Shown here piece by piece: positions 34,697-44,532 of a stretch of DNA of 64,000 nucleotides (position 1 is its first letter; the number at the start of each line of letters is the position of its first letter). The notes under the pieces were generated by a model, which saw only the letters and a list, made by a program, of their open reading frames with translations, made no database searches and had not been told where the DNA came from. Origin of the DNA: Paenarthrobacter aurescens (GTDB taxonomy: Bacteria > Actinomycetota > Actinomycetes > Actinomycetales > Micrococcaceae); assembly GCF_041549525.1 (NCBI RefSeq), contig NZ_CP157456.1:1922001-1986000 (forward strand), given 5' to 3'. The translations under genes were made by a program, and so were the position numbers.

Positions 34697-36370
34697 ATGA
34701 CACAACCCCGATACTTCCGGGCTGCCCGGATGACGGCGGCAAGCCTTGTAGTGGGCGCGATGCTGCTCACCGGCTGCACGGCCAATGTCTCCAAGACAAA
34801 CGCTTCCGACGCCGGAGCGAACGCCAGCGCGTTCCTCACCATTCCGCGTGAGGACATGGGCACGTTCGTGCAGAACTTCAACCCGTTCGCCCCCACGGTG
34901 AACCCCATGGTCCAGCAGTCCATCTACGAGTCCCTCCTGATCTTCAACCCGGCAAAGGGAGACACTGTGCCGTGGCTGGCCACCGAGTGGAAGGCGGCAG
35001 AGGACGGCAAGTCGGTCACCTTCACCCTTCGTGACGGCGTGAAGTGGTCTGACGGGCAGCCCCTGGTTGCTGAGGATGTTGCCTACACTTTTGAGCTTCA
35101 GAAGAAGATCAAGGGCGGCTTCGAATACCTGGACACCGTCACTGCCGAAGGTAACAACGTCACGTTCAACTTCAACAAGCCGTGGTCGCCTGCCCTCTAC
35201 GACATCGGCCAACTCATCATCCTGCCCAAGCACATCTGGGCTGCTTTGCCGGACCCGGAAAAGGATGCGAACGCCAATCCGGTGGGTACAGGACCGTACA
35301 CCGAAGTGGATACTTTCCAGGCCCAATCCTTCGTGCTGAAAAAGAACCCCAACTACTGGCAGCCGGAGAAGCAGAAGATCGCCGGCATCAAGATGCTCGC
35401 CTTCGCAGGAAACGACGGCGCCAACCTCGCCGCCGCGAACGGGGATGTGGACTGGGCTCCGCAGTACATTCCCAACATTGAAAAGACGTTCGTATCCAAA
35501 GACAAGGAGCACCGTCAGTACTGGTTCCCTCCCACCGGTGCCATGATCAACTGGCAGCTGAACACCACCAAAGCCCCGTTCAACGATGTTGACGTCCGCA
35601 AAGCACTGAGCATGGCCGTTGACCGCGATCAGGTCACCAAAATTGGGATGAGCGGCTACGCCAAGCCGGCGGACTGCACTGGACTCTCCGGCAATTATGA
35701 GACCTGGAAGAACGCAAACGTCAAGGACAACTGCACGTGGACCAACCACGACGTACAGAAGGCCAACGAGCTTCTGGACAAGGCGGGCTATCCCAAGGGA
35801 GCAGACGGGAAACGCACTCTCAAGGACGGGACGCCCTTCGAGTTCAAGATTTCCGTAGGCGCTACTTCTTCCGATTGGCTGTCCGTGGCCAACGTGATCT
35901 CGCAGAACCTGGCCGAGGTGGGTGTCACTGCCAAGGTGGAGTCCCCGGACTGGGCTGCAGTGGTTGCCGGCTACGAGACCGGCGACTTCGACTCCGGGAT
36001 CGTCTGGAGCGCCAACGATCCCAGCCCTTACAAGTACTTCAACACCACCATGGGCACCTCCACTGTGAAGCCGGTGGGCACCAAGACCTTTGATAACTAC
36101 CACCGCTTCGGTGACGCGAAAGCCGACGCCCTGCTGGCCGATTTCGCCGCCGAAGGTGACGAGTCAAAGCAAAAGGACTTGGCCAACAAGCTCCAGGAAG
36201 AATACAACGACGCCGCACCCGTAGTTCCGCTGTTCTCCGGCCCTGAATGGGGTGCTTTCAATGACACCCGCTTCACCGGCTGGCCCACCGCGGAGAACCC
36301 GTACGCCACGCTCTCCGTGCGTTCACCTACAACGGTGCTGGTCCTGACCACGCTGGAACCGCGCGCGTAG
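34697..36370 (+). CDS. ABC transporter substrate-binding lipoprotein, family 5, fructan locus
   Basis: 557-aa extracellular solute-binding protein family 5 (DppA/OppA cluster). The signal peptide ends in lipobox LLTGC (Cys27), so it should be a membrane-anchored lipoprotein. The body has the typical LATEWKAAEDGKSVTFTLRD and VKWSDGQPLVAEDVAYTFEL stretches near 90-130. Family 5 proteins mostly bind peptides, but some bind oligosaccharides (cello-, xyloglucan- or alpha-galactoside ligands). Wedged between a LacI gene and GH32 enzymes, it most likely binds a fructo-oligosaccharide or difructose anhydride. AGGAAAGAG precedes ATG 34697. Confidence 0.88.
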   Translation: MTQPRYFRAARMTAASLVVGAMLLTGCTANVSKTNASDAGANASAFLTIPREDMGTFVQNFNPFAPTVNPMVQQSIYESLLIFNPAKGDTVPWLATEWKAAEDGKSVTFTLRDGVKWSDGQPLVAEDVAYTFELQKKIKGGFEYLDTVTAEGNNVTFNFNKPWSPALYDIGQLIILPKHIWAALPDPEKDANANPVGTGPYTEVDTFQAQSFVLKKNPNYWQPEKQKIAGIKMLAFAGNDGANLAAANGDVDWAPQYIPNIEKTFVSKDKEHRQYWFPPTGAMINWQLNTTKAPFNDVDVRKALSMAVDRDQVTKIGMSGYAKPADCTGLSGNYETWKNANVKDNCTWTNHDVQKANELLDKAGYPKGADGKRTLKDGTPFEFKISVGATSSDWLSVANVISQNLAEVGVTAKVESPDWAAVVAGYETGDFDSGIVWSANDPSPYKYFNTTMGTSTVKPVGTKTFDNYHRFGDAKADALLADFAAEGDESKQKDLANKLQEEYNDAAPVVPLFSGPEWGAFNDTRFTGWPTAENPYATLSVRSPTTVLVLTTLEPRA

Positions 36371-36378
36371 TCCCCACT

Positions 36379-36429
36379 GCACGCCCGGCGGCTCTCCGCT
36401 GCTAAACCGGCCGTTGCCGCCGGGCGTGC
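36379..36429 (+). terminator. Intercistronic 14-bp perfect stem-loop after the binding-protein gene
   Basis: GCACGCCCGGCGGC (36379-36392) pairs with GCCGCCGGGCGTGC (36416-36429), 23-nt loop, in the 95-nt gap before the first permease gene. Such hairpins often cause partial termination or protect the upstream mRNA, which raises the amount of binding protein relative to permease. Confidence 0.65.
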
Positions 36430-36465
36430 CCCCACATCTCCGCAATTCCCGAATGGAGGGAAACC

Positions 36466-37443
36466 GTGCGCTTCATCCTGCGCCGCCTGGGTTTCTACCT
36501 GATCGCCTTCTGGGCATCCATCACCCTGAATTTCCTGCTCCCGCGCTTCATGCCGGGAGACCCCGTGTCCCGCATGTTCGCCCGCTCCCAGGACCGTATG
36601 CAACCTGAACAGATCGAGGCCCTGCGCAAGTTGCTGGGTGTTGATGACCGGCCCATATGGGAGCAATACATCGACTACATGCACAACGTCTTCACCGGGC
36701 AGATGGGTGTCTCCATCTCCCGTTTCCCCACCCCTGTTACCGAGGTCATCTCGTCCCAAATCGGGTGGACACTCCTGCTGGGCGGAACCGCACTGGTGGT
36801 TGCCGCCGTCGTGGGCAACCTCCTGGGTATCCTGGCCGCTTGGCGGCGCGGCGGAGCGATAGACTCCGCGCTCCCACCGGTACTGGTGTTCATTGGCTCG
36901 TTTCCCTATTTCTGGCTCGCCATGGGTGCGCTGTACCTGTTCGGCGTGGTGCTGGGTTGGTTCCCCATCCGGCATGCGTTCACGGACGGTTTGGAGCCGG
37001 CGTTCACCTGGGAGTTCATCGGCGACGTCGGTGCCCACCTTGTGCTGCCGGCGCTGACGATCGTGCTGGTCTCCATAGGCGGCTGGATGCTCGGGATGCG
37101 AAACACCATGATCGCCACCAATTCCGAGGACTACATCACCATGGCCGAAGCCAAGGGCCTCCGTCCGGGCCGCATCATGCTCCGCTACGCAGCCCGTAAT
37201 GCCATGCTCCCGTCGGTGACGAGCTTCGGCATGGGACTGGGGTTCGTGGTGGGCGGTGCCTTGCTCACGGAGGTGGTGTTCGCCTATCCCGGCGTCGGCT
37301 ACCAGCTCCTCAATGCCGTCCAAGGCCTCGACTATCCGCTCATGCAGGGCCTGTTCCTGACCATCACCGCCGCTGTTCTGCTTGCCAACTTCCTGGTGGA
37401 CATCCTGTACGTCCGCCTCGACCCGCGCGTGCGCAGCAACTAG
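36466..37443 (+). CDS. ABC transporter permease (DppB type), fructan locus
   Basis: 325-aa inner-membrane permease of the DppB/OppB type: N-terminal TM with FLLPRFMPGDPVSRMFA, six hydrophobic segments, and the EAA loop in EAKGLRPGRIMLRYAARNAMLP (about 228-249) that contacts the ATPases. Starts with GTG 36466 after GGAGG. The second permease starts 10 nt after its stop. Confidence 0.92.
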   Translation: MRFILRRLGFYLIAFWASITLNFLLPRFMPGDPVSRMFARSQDRMQPEQIEALRKLLGVDDRPIWEQYIDYMHNVFTGQMGVSISRFPTPVTEVISSQIGWTLLLGGTALVVAAVVGNLLGILAAWRRGGAIDSALPPVLVFIGSFPYFWLAMGALYLFGVVLGWFPIRHAFTDGLEPAFTWEFIGDVGAHLVLPALTIVLVSIGGWMLGMRNTMIATNSEDYITMAEAKGLRPGRIMLRYAARNAMLPSVTSFGMGLGFVVGGALLTEVVFAYPGVGYQLLNAVQGLDYPLMQGLFLTITAAVLLANFLVDILYVRLDPRVRSN

Positions 37444-37453
37444 AGGACTGACC

Positions 37454-38392
37454 ATGACAACCGCACTTCTCAAGCAGCCAACCCAGCCCACAGCTGTCCG
37501 CAAGCCCAACCGCAGCTTCATCCACGGCCTTATCAGCAACAAGAAAGCGCTGACGGGCATGGCCGTGATGATCATCTTCATTGCACTGGCCTTGTTGGCG
37601 CCGCTCCTGTTTCCGGGCGATCCGTCAAGGATCACCGCCATGGCTTCCCTGGAACCATCGGCCGAGCACTGGCTGGGTACCACCGCCAAAGGACAGGACG
37701 TCCTGGCGTTGACGGTCCACGGTTCACGAAGCTCTCTGTTCGTGGGCCTGAGCGTGGGCATCGCATCGACGTTCATCGGCATCCTGGTAGGCCTGGCTTC
37801 GGCGTACTTCGGCAAATTCATTGACGAAGCACTCTCCTTGGTCACCAATGTCTTCCTGCTCCTGCCCGGCCTGCCACTGCTGGTCATCCTGGCCGCTTTC
37901 CTTCCGCCCGGCCTGGGCACGGTGATCCTGGTCCTGGTGGTGACCGGATGGGCCGGCTCGGCGCGGGTCCTGCGTTCACAGGCGCTATCCATCCGTTCCA
38001 AGGACTTCGTGGCTGCGGCCGTGGTGTCCGGCGAACGGGCCGGCCGGATCATGTTCCGCGAAATCCTGCCCAACATGGCCTCGATCGTCATGGGCACACT
38101 GCTTGCCTGCGTGATTTACGGCATCGGCGCGCAAGCGGGCCTGGAGTTCCTCGGACTGGGCGATGTCAGCACGGTCTCCTGGGGCAACAACCTCTTCTGG
38201 GCCGGCAACGAAGGCGCCCTGCTCACCGGCAGCTGGTGGGTCTTTGTTCCCTCAGGCCTATGCATCGCGCTGGTCGCGTTCGCCCTGGCCCTGATCAACT
38301 ACGCCGTGGACGAAGTCACCAATCCGCGGCTGCGAAAGATCAAGACGCCCAAAACAACACCCACGAAAGCCGAAACGAGTGCCGCCAAATGA
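37454..38392 (+). CDS. ABC transporter permease (DppC type), fructan locus
   Basis: 312-aa partner permease of the DppC/OppC type. It has an extended cytoplasmic N-terminus, the family motif SAEHWLGTTAKGQDVL (about 70-85), six TM segments and the EAA loop AAAVVSGERAGRIMFREILPN (about 197-217). AGGA lies 7 nt upstream of ATG 37454. Its stop overlaps the first ATPase start by ATGA. Confidence 0.92.
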   Translation: MTTALLKQPTQPTAVRKPNRSFIHGLISNKKALTGMAVMIIFIALALLAPLLFPGDPSRITAMASLEPSAEHWLGTTAKGQDVLALTVHGSRSSLFVGLSVGIASTFIGILVGLASAYFGKFIDEALSLVTNVFLLLPGLPLLVILAAFLPPGLGTVILVLVVTGWAGSARVLRSQALSIRSKDFVAAAVVSGERAGRIMFREILPNMASIVMGTLLACVIYGIGAQAGLEFLGLGDVSTVSWGNNLFWAGNEGALLTGSWWVFVPSGLCIALVAFALALINYAVDEVTNPRLRKIKTPKTTPTKAETSAAK

Positions 38393-39351
38393 CCATCTCC
38401 CAAGTTTCCTTTGGCTCCCACGAACCCGTCCTGGACATCAAGAACCTCACGGTTAAGTACATTGGCGACACCCGCTCCACCACCGCCGTCGATCGCGTTT
38501 CCTTCAGCATTGGCACCGGCGAGGTGTTCGGCCTTGCGGGGGAGTCCGGCTGCGGGAAGTCCACCATTGCCAATTCGATCATGAGGCTCCTGAAGGATCC
38601 CGCGAAGATTGCCGGCGGCAGTATTTCCTTCGGTGGAAAGGACGTCCTTGCCATGAGCCCGGAGGAGCTGCGGCGCTTCCGCTGGCAGGACGTGGCCATG
38701 GTGTTCCAGTCGGCCATGAACTCGCTCAATCCCGTGCTGACCATCGGCGAACAGATCGTGGACATCTTCACCACTCACGCCGGTTACTCCCGTAAGGAAT
38801 CAATGCGGCGTGCCGGTGATCTGCTGGAACTGGTAAGAATTGACGCTGCCCGGCTTAAGTCCTATCCGCACCAGCTCTCCGGCGGCATGCGTCAACGCGC
38901 TGTCATTGCCATGGCAGTGGCGCTCAAGCCTTCATTGTTGATCCTGGACGAGCCCACCACCGCCCTGGACGTGGTGGTGCAGCAGGAGATCATGGCGCAA
39001 ATCAAGGAACTCCAACGCGAGCTTGGATTCTCCGTCCTGTTCATCACGCACGACATGTCCCTCATGGTGGAACTCTCGCACCGCATGGCCGTAATGTACG
39101 GCGGGCGCATCGTGGAGACCGCCAAGGCCCAGGATGTCTACGCCACCCCCCGCCACCCCTACACCCAGGCGCTGATGGGCGCGTTCCCGCCGCTCACCGG
39201 CCCCCGTCTTCCGCTGACCGGACTGCCCGACGGCGTGAAGTTCCGCAACATCCCGGACCTCACCGAGGCTGCACCCGGCCACTTTGTGGCACCTTTCGGT
39301 GCCGACGCTCCGGTAACTGAATCCGCCAATCTGGAAGGAGCCGCACGATGA
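38389..39351 (+). CDS. ABC transporter ATPase (DppD type), fructan locus
   Basis: 320-aa ATPase. Walker A GESGCGKST at about residues 47-55, Q-loop VFQSAMNSLNP, signature LSGGMRQR, Walker B LLILDEPTTALD, H-loop FITHDMS. The C-terminal oligopeptide-transport extension (PRHPYTQALMGAFPPL) is present but lacks the usual iron-sulfur cysteines. Overlaps both neighbours by ATGA, so the transporter genes are tightly coupled. Confidence 0.93.
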   Translation: MTISQVSFGSHEPVLDIKNLTVKYIGDTRSTTAVDRVSFSIGTGEVFGLAGESGCGKSTIANSIMRLLKDPAKIAGGSISFGGKDVLAMSPEELRRFRWQDVAMVFQSAMNSLNPVLTIGEQIVDIFTTHAGYSRKESMRRAGDLLELVRIDAARLKSYPHQLSGGMRQRAVIAMAVALKPSLLILDEPTTALDVVVQQEIMAQIKELQRELGFSVLFITHDMSLMVELSHRMAVMYGGRIVETAKAQDVYATPRHPYTQALMGAFPPLTGPRLPLTGLPDGVKFRNIPDLTEAAPGHFVAPFGADAPVTESANLEGAAR

Positions 39352-40442
39352 GCCACTCACTGATCACCCCATCGGCCGTGTCCCACACTGGCACCCCCGC
39401 CTTGGAGATCCGCGGCCTGGGAAAGACCTTCCCTCTTGGCGGCCTGTTCTCCCGCGATTCTGTCCGCGCCCTGCACGGGATCGATCTGACCATCGGCAAA
39501 GGCGAAATCGTGGCGCTCGTGGGGGAGTCCGGTTCCGGCAAGAGCACCCTGGCCCGCTGTGTGGCGCGCCTCGAAAAGCCGAGCTCGGGGGAGATCCTCA
39601 TTGACGGCGTCGACGTCCTGAAACGCGACCGGTTCCAAGCCTCACGCGCGTTCAGATCACAGTTGCAGATGGTGTTCCAGGACCCCTTTGGATCCTTGAA
39701 TCCTGCCCACAGGATGGATCACTTCCTCCGGCGCTCACTGGCAATTCACGGCAAGAGTGGCAGAAGTGAGCGGGAGACCCAGAGCCGGCTCGAAGAACTC
39801 ATGACCACGGTGGGCCTGCAGGCCGACATGCTGAACTCGTATCCGCACGAGCTCTCCGGAGGCCAGCGCCAACGCGTCGCGATCGCCAGGGCCCTCGCTG
39901 TAGAACCGCAGGTCATCCTGGCTGACGAGCCCACGTCCATGCTGGACGTTTCTGTCCGGATCGGCGTATTGAACCTGATGCGCAAGCTCCGCGACGAGCA
40001 GGGCATCTCCATGCTGTACATCACCCACGACCTCGCGTCCGCCCGCTACTTGGCGGACCGGACCGCGGTCATGTTCGCCGGCGAATTGGTTGAGGAAGGC
40101 GAATCGTTGGACCTTCTGGCCAACCCTGCGCACCCTTACGCGCAACTGCTGGTTTCGGCCGTCCCGGACCCGGCCCGGGCAGGTTCGTATGATCCGGTCC
40201 GCAGGGCAGAACTGCGGAAAGCCGTGATGGCCTCACAACACTGTGCGTTCCACGGCGATCCGAACCAAGTGTGTTCGTCAGAGAAACCTGTGCGTCACCA
40301 GGTGGGTGACCCCGACAACCATCACTGGGTACGCTGCCACCTCTACCGGCCCTGGGCTGCTGCCGGCGGCCATGCCTTGGCCAGCGAGCCACTCCCACCC
40401 AGCCACCCGGCGTCGAACGCTCAAGAAGAGGCTTCCGCATGA
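39348..40442 (+). CDS. ABC transporter ATPase (DppF type), fructan locus
   Basis: 364-aa second ATPase with Walker A GESGSGKST, Q-loop VFQDPFGSLNP, signature LSGGQRQR, Walker B VILADEPTSMLD and H-loop YITHDLA. The C-terminal extension contains HCAFHGDPNQVCSS and HHWVRCHLYRPW, i.e. three cysteines that resemble the oligopeptide-ATPase cluster region. It overlaps the cytosolic GH32 gene by ATGA, tying import to hydrolysis. Confidence 0.93.
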   Translation: MSHSLITPSAVSHTGTPALEIRGLGKTFPLGGLFSRDSVRALHGIDLTIGKGEIVALVGESGSGKSTLARCVARLEKPSSGEILIDGVDVLKRDRFQASRAFRSQLQMVFQDPFGSLNPAHRMDHFLRRSLAIHGKSGRSERETQSRLEELMTTVGLQADMLNSYPHELSGGQRQRVAIARALAVEPQVILADEPTSMLDVSVRIGVLNLMRKLRDEQGISMLYITHDLASARYLADRTAVMFAGELVEEGESLDLLANPAHPYAQLLVSAVPDPARAGSYDPVRRAELRKAVMASQHCAFHGDPNQVCSSEKPVRHQVGDPDNHHWVRCHLYRPWAAAGGHALASEPLPPSHPASNAQEEASA

Positions 40443-41989
40443 CTGAAACCACCCACCCTCTCGCCACCATTCCACGGGAAGAACTGCTCTCCCGCGCAGA
40501 AGCAGACCCCCTCCGCCCGCGATTCCACTTCGTCTCGCCGGCCGGTTGGCTCAACGATCCCAATGGGGTCAGCCAGTGGAAAGGCACCTACCACCTGTTC
40601 TACCAATACAACCCTGAAGGCGCCTTCCACCACCGCATCCAGTGGGGTCATGCCACCAGCAAGGACCTGGTCACGTGGATTGACCAGCCAGTGGCGTTGG
40701 AACCTTCCGCCGGACCGGATGCCGAGGGCTGCTGGTCCGGGGTGTTGGTGAACGACGGCGGCACGCCCACCTTGGTGTACTCGGGACGGTTTGAGGATCA
40801 GGAGCTGCCCTGCGTGGCCGTAGGGTCCCCGGATTTGCTGGAATGGACCAAGGATCCCCGGAATCCAGTGATCAAGGCTCCGCCGGCCGGGGTGGACATC
40901 ACCGCCTACCGCGATCACTGCGTGTGGAGGGAGGGCAGTACATGGCGGCAGCTGGTTGGTTCAGGGATTCGGCACCGGGGCGGGACAGCGTTTCTCTACG
41001 AGTCCAACGATTTACGGTCCTGGGACTACGTGGGACCGTTGGTCATCGGCGATGCTTCCCAAGGCGATCCTTCGGACACGGACTGGACCGGCACCATGTG
41101 GGAATGCGTTGACCTGTTCCGGGCAGGAGAAGGATCACTGGGTTCGGCAGCGGCTGCGGACTCGCCGGATGTGCTGGTCTTCTCCGCGTGGGACGACGGC
41201 GAAACCCGCCACCCGCTGTACTGGACCGGCCGCTACTCCGGGGATACGTTCGAACCCGAGGCACTGCACCGGCTGGACTACGGGGGCCGCTTCTTCTACG
41301 CGCCGCAATCCTTCCAGGACGACTCCGGCCGCCGGATCATGTTCGGCTGGATGCAAGAGGGACGCAGCGAGGCAGCCGCGGTGGAATCAGGCTGGTCCGG
41401 AGTCATGAGCCTGCCGCGCCTCACCACCGTGGCCAAGGACGGAACTTTGGAGTTTGCACCGGTTCCGGAAATCGGGAAGCTGCGCAGGAACCACATTAGC
41501 GTGCCCGCTCAAGTGCTGGTGGGCGCCGGAACGCCCGCCACCACAGCTGTGTCCGGCAACCAGCTGGACCTTGAGCTGGACGTGCAACTGGCTCCCGGGG
41601 CAGAGATTCGTTTGGGCGTGCTGGCGTCGGCCGATGGCGCTGAGCAAACGGTGATCGTGCTGAGCCGGGATGCTGACGGAACCCCTACCGGTAGCCTTCG
41701 ACTTGATCGCACCCGCAGCAGCCTCGACTCTGCCGTTGATGTGGAGGACAAGTCCGGCCCCCTTCCCATGACGGACGGTCGTGTTCGCCTGCGCGTGTTG
41801 GTGGACCGGTCCGCCGTCGAAATTTTCGCCAATGGCAAGCCGCTTACCGCCCGTATCTACCCGACGCTGGGCGGCGAAGGCGTGAGCCTGGCAGCCACCG
41901 AAGGTTCGGTGCGGCTGCTCTCCTTCGATGCCTGGACCATGGCTGGGGTCTTTGAAGAGACCCGTAGCCTCCTGCCTGAACGGAAATGA
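40439..41989 (+). CDS. Cytosolic GH32 beta-fructosidase
   Basis: 516-aa glycoside hydrolase family 32 enzyme without a signal peptide. Five-bladed propeller with nucleophile Asp40 in GWLNDPNG, transition-state Asp159 in YRDHC and acid/base Glu222 in WECVDLF, then a beta-sandwich domain from about residue 350 (SAVEIFANG). It would release fructose from imported fructosides: sucrose, levan oligomers or difructose anhydride. It is translationally linked to the importer and the secreted GH32 gene (ATGA overlaps on both sides), which favours a fructan-fragment substrate over sucrose phosphate. Confidence 0.92.
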   Translation: MTETTHPLATIPREELLSRAEADPLRPRFHFVSPAGWLNDPNGVSQWKGTYHLFYQYNPEGAFHHRIQWGHATSKDLVTWIDQPVALEPSAGPDAEGCWSGVLVNDGGTPTLVYSGRFEDQELPCVAVGSPDLLEWTKDPRNPVIKAPPAGVDITAYRDHCVWREGSTWRQLVGSGIRHRGGTAFLYESNDLRSWDYVGPLVIGDASQGDPSDTDWTGTMWECVDLFRAGEGSLGSAAAADSPDVLVFSAWDDGETRHPLYWTGRYSGDTFEPEALHRLDYGGRFFYAPQSFQDDSGRRIMFGWMQEGRSEAAAVESGWSGVMSLPRLTTVAKDGTLEFAPVPEIGKLRRNHISVPAQVLVGAGTPATTAVSGNQLDLELDVQLAPGAEIRLGVLASADGAEQTVIVLSRDADGTPTGSLRLDRTRSSLDSAVDVEDKSGPLPMTDGRVRLRVLVDRSAVEIFANGKPLTARIYPTLGGEGVSLAATEGSVRLLSFDAWTMAGVFEETRSLLPERK

Positions 41990-43560
41990 AACCCATGAAG
42001 AATTCCCCATCAGTCTCACGCCGCGGACTTCTCACCGGCGCCAGTGCCTTAGCCCTGGGCGGATCCTTGGCGCTGTCAACCCCCGCTGTGCCCGCCATGG
42101 CGGCGGGCGTACCAGCTTCGAAAGGAACATCCCGGATGCGCCCGGCCTATCACTTCAGCGTGGCAGACAACTGGAAAAACGATCCCCAGCGGCCTATCTA
42201 CCTGGACGGGGAGTACCACTATTACTACTTGTACAACGCCGACTACATCAACGGCGGTGGTGGCACGTCCTGGCGCCGGGCCACCACTACCGATCACGTC
42301 GCGTTCCGGGACCGCGGTGTGGCGATACCGAAGTTCAGCAACGGCAACGGCGACTGCTGGTCAGGTTGCATGGTGGTTGATGAGGGCAATACTGCGGGAT
42401 ATGGGGCAGGTGCGGTCATTGCCCTCGTGACCCAAGCGCCGGAAGGCCGTCAAGCCCAGTACCTCTGGTACTCCACGGACAGGGGCCGCTCTTTTAAGCC
42501 TGGAGGCCAGGCACCGGTGCTGCCCAATCCGGGGGTCCATGATTTCCGCGATCCCAAGGTGATCTGGGACGCAGACCGTGGCCGGTGGTTCATGGCCAAT
42601 GCAGAGGGGCAAAAACTGGGTTTCTACACCTCCCCGGACTTGCGGTCCTGGGCGCGGGTTGGCGAGTTTCTTCGCAGCGACCTGGGGCTGCTGGAGTGCC
42701 CGGACCTCTTCAGGATGACTGCAGACGACGGCACTTCCCACTGGGTCCTCGGGACCAGCGCCAACGGCAAAGGGCGCGGATTGCCTGCCACGTATGCGTA
42801 TTGGACTGGAGCCTTTGACGGCAGCACGTTTACCCCCGACCACCCCGAGCCGGAATGGCTCGATTGCGGCTTCGACTTTTATGGCGCAGTGACCTATCCG
42901 CACCACCATGACTCGGGTGCGGAAGACCCAACTCTTCGACGCGCGATCGGGTGGGCCAATTTCTGGGATTACCCCCACAACACTCCAACTCTTGCCACTG
43001 ACGGCTACAACGGCGATGACATGATCGTCCGCGATGTCCGGCTCAAGCGTGGAAAGGGCTCCTATTACCTCGCCTCAGCCCCCACCGCGGCATTGGGGGA
43101 CCACGTGAAGCGGACACACCGGCTCGGTGATGTGGCGGTTGTTGGCACTCATGACCTGACGATCCGCTCGAACGCCTACGATCTGAGCTGCGAGCTGGTG
43201 TGGAACCCGGACGCGCCGCCGGCCAATCTGGGGCTGGAGGTATGCCGCGCGCCGGGTGGCGGCAGGCATGTGGCGGCGGGCGCTTTCCTGCGTGGCCCGT
43301 TTACCTACGTCAACCGCCGCCCAACCATCAACCCCACTGGCGGCGAAACCCAAACCCCGGTGGACCCCTCCACTGGCCGACTCACACTACGCATCCTTGT
43401 GGATCGCACCAGCGTGGAGGTGTTCGTGGGCGATGGGCGTGTGGTGCACTCGCACAGGGTTTTCCCCCTTGAAGGCGACGACGGCATCCGCCTCTACGCC
43501 CATGAAGGATCGGCCACGTTCAAGGACCTGACCATCCGCGAGCTCAAGGTCACCCCCTAG
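41986..43560 (+). CDS. Tat-secreted GH32 enzyme, levan fructotransferase/levanase-like
   Basis: 524-aa GH32 protein with a twin-arginine signal (SRRGLLTG at 11-18, hydrophobic core, AMAAG cleavage region near 40). Catalytic residues: Asp66 in NWKNDPQRP, Asp189 in DFRDPKV, Glu237 in LECPDLF; beta-sandwich from about 400 (SVEVFVGDG). NDPQRP in place of NDPNG and YYYLYNADYING recall the levan fructotransferases of Arthrobacter, which turn levan into difructose anhydride IV; exo- or endo-levanase is the alternative. It is the extracellular step of the locus. A folded-protein Tat route is inferred from the signal. Confidence 0.85.
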   Translation: MKPMKNSPSVSRRGLLTGASALALGGSLALSTPAVPAMAAGVPASKGTSRMRPAYHFSVADNWKNDPQRPIYLDGEYHYYYLYNADYINGGGGTSWRRATTTDHVAFRDRGVAIPKFSNGNGDCWSGCMVVDEGNTAGYGAGAVIALVTQAPEGRQAQYLWYSTDRGRSFKPGGQAPVLPNPGVHDFRDPKVIWDADRGRWFMANAEGQKLGFYTSPDLRSWARVGEFLRSDLGLLECPDLFRMTADDGTSHWVLGTSANGKGRGLPATYAYWTGAFDGSTFTPDHPEPEWLDCGFDFYGAVTYPHHHDSGAEDPTLRRAIGWANFWDYPHNTPTLATDGYNGDDMIVRDVRLKRGKGSYYLASAPTAALGDHVKRTHRLGDVAVVGTHDLTIRSNAYDLSCELVWNPDAPPANLGLEVCRAPGGGRHVAAGAFLRGPFTYVNRRPTINPTGGETQTPVDPSTGRLTLRILVDRTSVEVFVGDGRVVHSHRVFPLEGDDGIRLYAHEGSATFKDLTIRELKVTP

Positions 43561-43586
43561 CCACCCCGAAGACGGAGATACAACTG

Positions 43587-44522
43587 ATGGATTACCTCAA
43601 AACAACGTCAGACCAAGCGCATCACGGTTTTGATGTGATGGTGGTGGGTGAAGCGCTCATGGACGTCGTGACCACCGGGACGCTCAGGGCTGAACACCCG
43701 GGCGGTTCGCCAGCCAACGTGGCCTACGGGCTTGCCCGCCTTGGGGTCAATACGTGCCTCCTGACAGCCATCGCCCCGGACGCGTGGGGGAGGCGCATGG
43801 AAGAGCATCTCGTTGGTGCCGGAGTAGTGATTCTGCCGGGATCACATTCACTCGCCAGGACGGCATCGGCCACAGCAACTGTTGCTGCCGATGGTTCCGC
43901 CCACTATGACTTCGACATCTCCTGGGAGCTGGCGCCTCAGACCCCAGCGCACTTCCCGAAAATATTGCACACAGGGTCCATAGCCACTTTCCTCGAACCG
44001 GGCGCCGGTGTGGTGAAATCCCTGCTGGAACAAGCCCATCGGCAATGCGTGATCACATATGATCCCAACATTCGCCCTGCGCTCCTTGGCAGCCACAGTC
44101 AAGCGCTGGCCACCTTCGAGGAACTGGTGGGCTTGACCGACGTCGTCAAACTCAGCGAGGAGGATGCGCAGTGGCTTTACCCGGGGAGGAGCACCGCCGG
44201 GACAGCAGCTCATATTCTGAGGCTCGGTACCCGCCTGAGCGTCATCACCAAAGGTGCGGAAGGTTCCTACCTCAGCACACCCGGCTTTGAGGTCATCATT
44301 CCTGCCTCGAGGGCCAAGGTTTCAGACACCATCGGCGCCGGAGACTCCTACATGTCCGGGCTGATACATGGATTGCTCAACCGCCACGCAGAAGGGTTCG
44401 CCCCTGAAATCCTGGCTCAAACAGGGCGTGCTGCAGCCGCAGCTGCAGCCATCACGGTGCAGCGCCCCGGAGCAAACCCGCCAAGTCTGGATGAACTGAA
44501 TGCGATGCTCGCATCGGCGTAA
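43587..44522 (+). CDS. PfkB-family fructokinase
   Basis: 311-aa carbohydrate kinase of the PfkB/ribokinase family. N-terminal GEALMDV and GGSPANVAYGLARLG (about 39-53) bind sugar, and the anion hole/catalytic base is in DTIGAGDSYMSGL (about 250-262). Closest in pattern to fructokinases. GGAG lies 9 nt before ATG 43587. As last gene of the locus it would convert released fructose to fructose phosphate for glycolysis. Confidence 0.92.
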   Translation: MDYLKTTSDQAHHGFDVMVVGEALMDVVTTGTLRAEHPGGSPANVAYGLARLGVNTCLLTAIAPDAWGRRMEEHLVGAGVVILPGSHSLARTASATATVAADGSAHYDFDISWELAPQTPAHFPKILHTGSIATFLEPGAGVVKSLLEQAHRQCVITYDPNIRPALLGSHSQALATFEELVGLTDVVKLSEEDAQWLYPGRSTAGTAAHILRLGTRLSVITKGAEGSYLSTPGFEVIIPASRAKVSDTIGAGDSYMSGLIHGLLNRHAEGFAPEILAQTGRAAAAAAAITVQRPGANPPSLDELNAMLASA

Positions 44523-44532
44523 ACAGAGGCCA

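Noticed and set aside
34544..36103. 519-codon minus-strand open frame
   Set aside because: Shadow of the family 5 binding-protein gene on the other strand.
36097..38097. 666-codon minus-strand open frame
   Set aside because: Antisense to two clear ABC permease genes and the end of a binding-protein gene; composition is Arg/Thr/Gln-rich with no motif.
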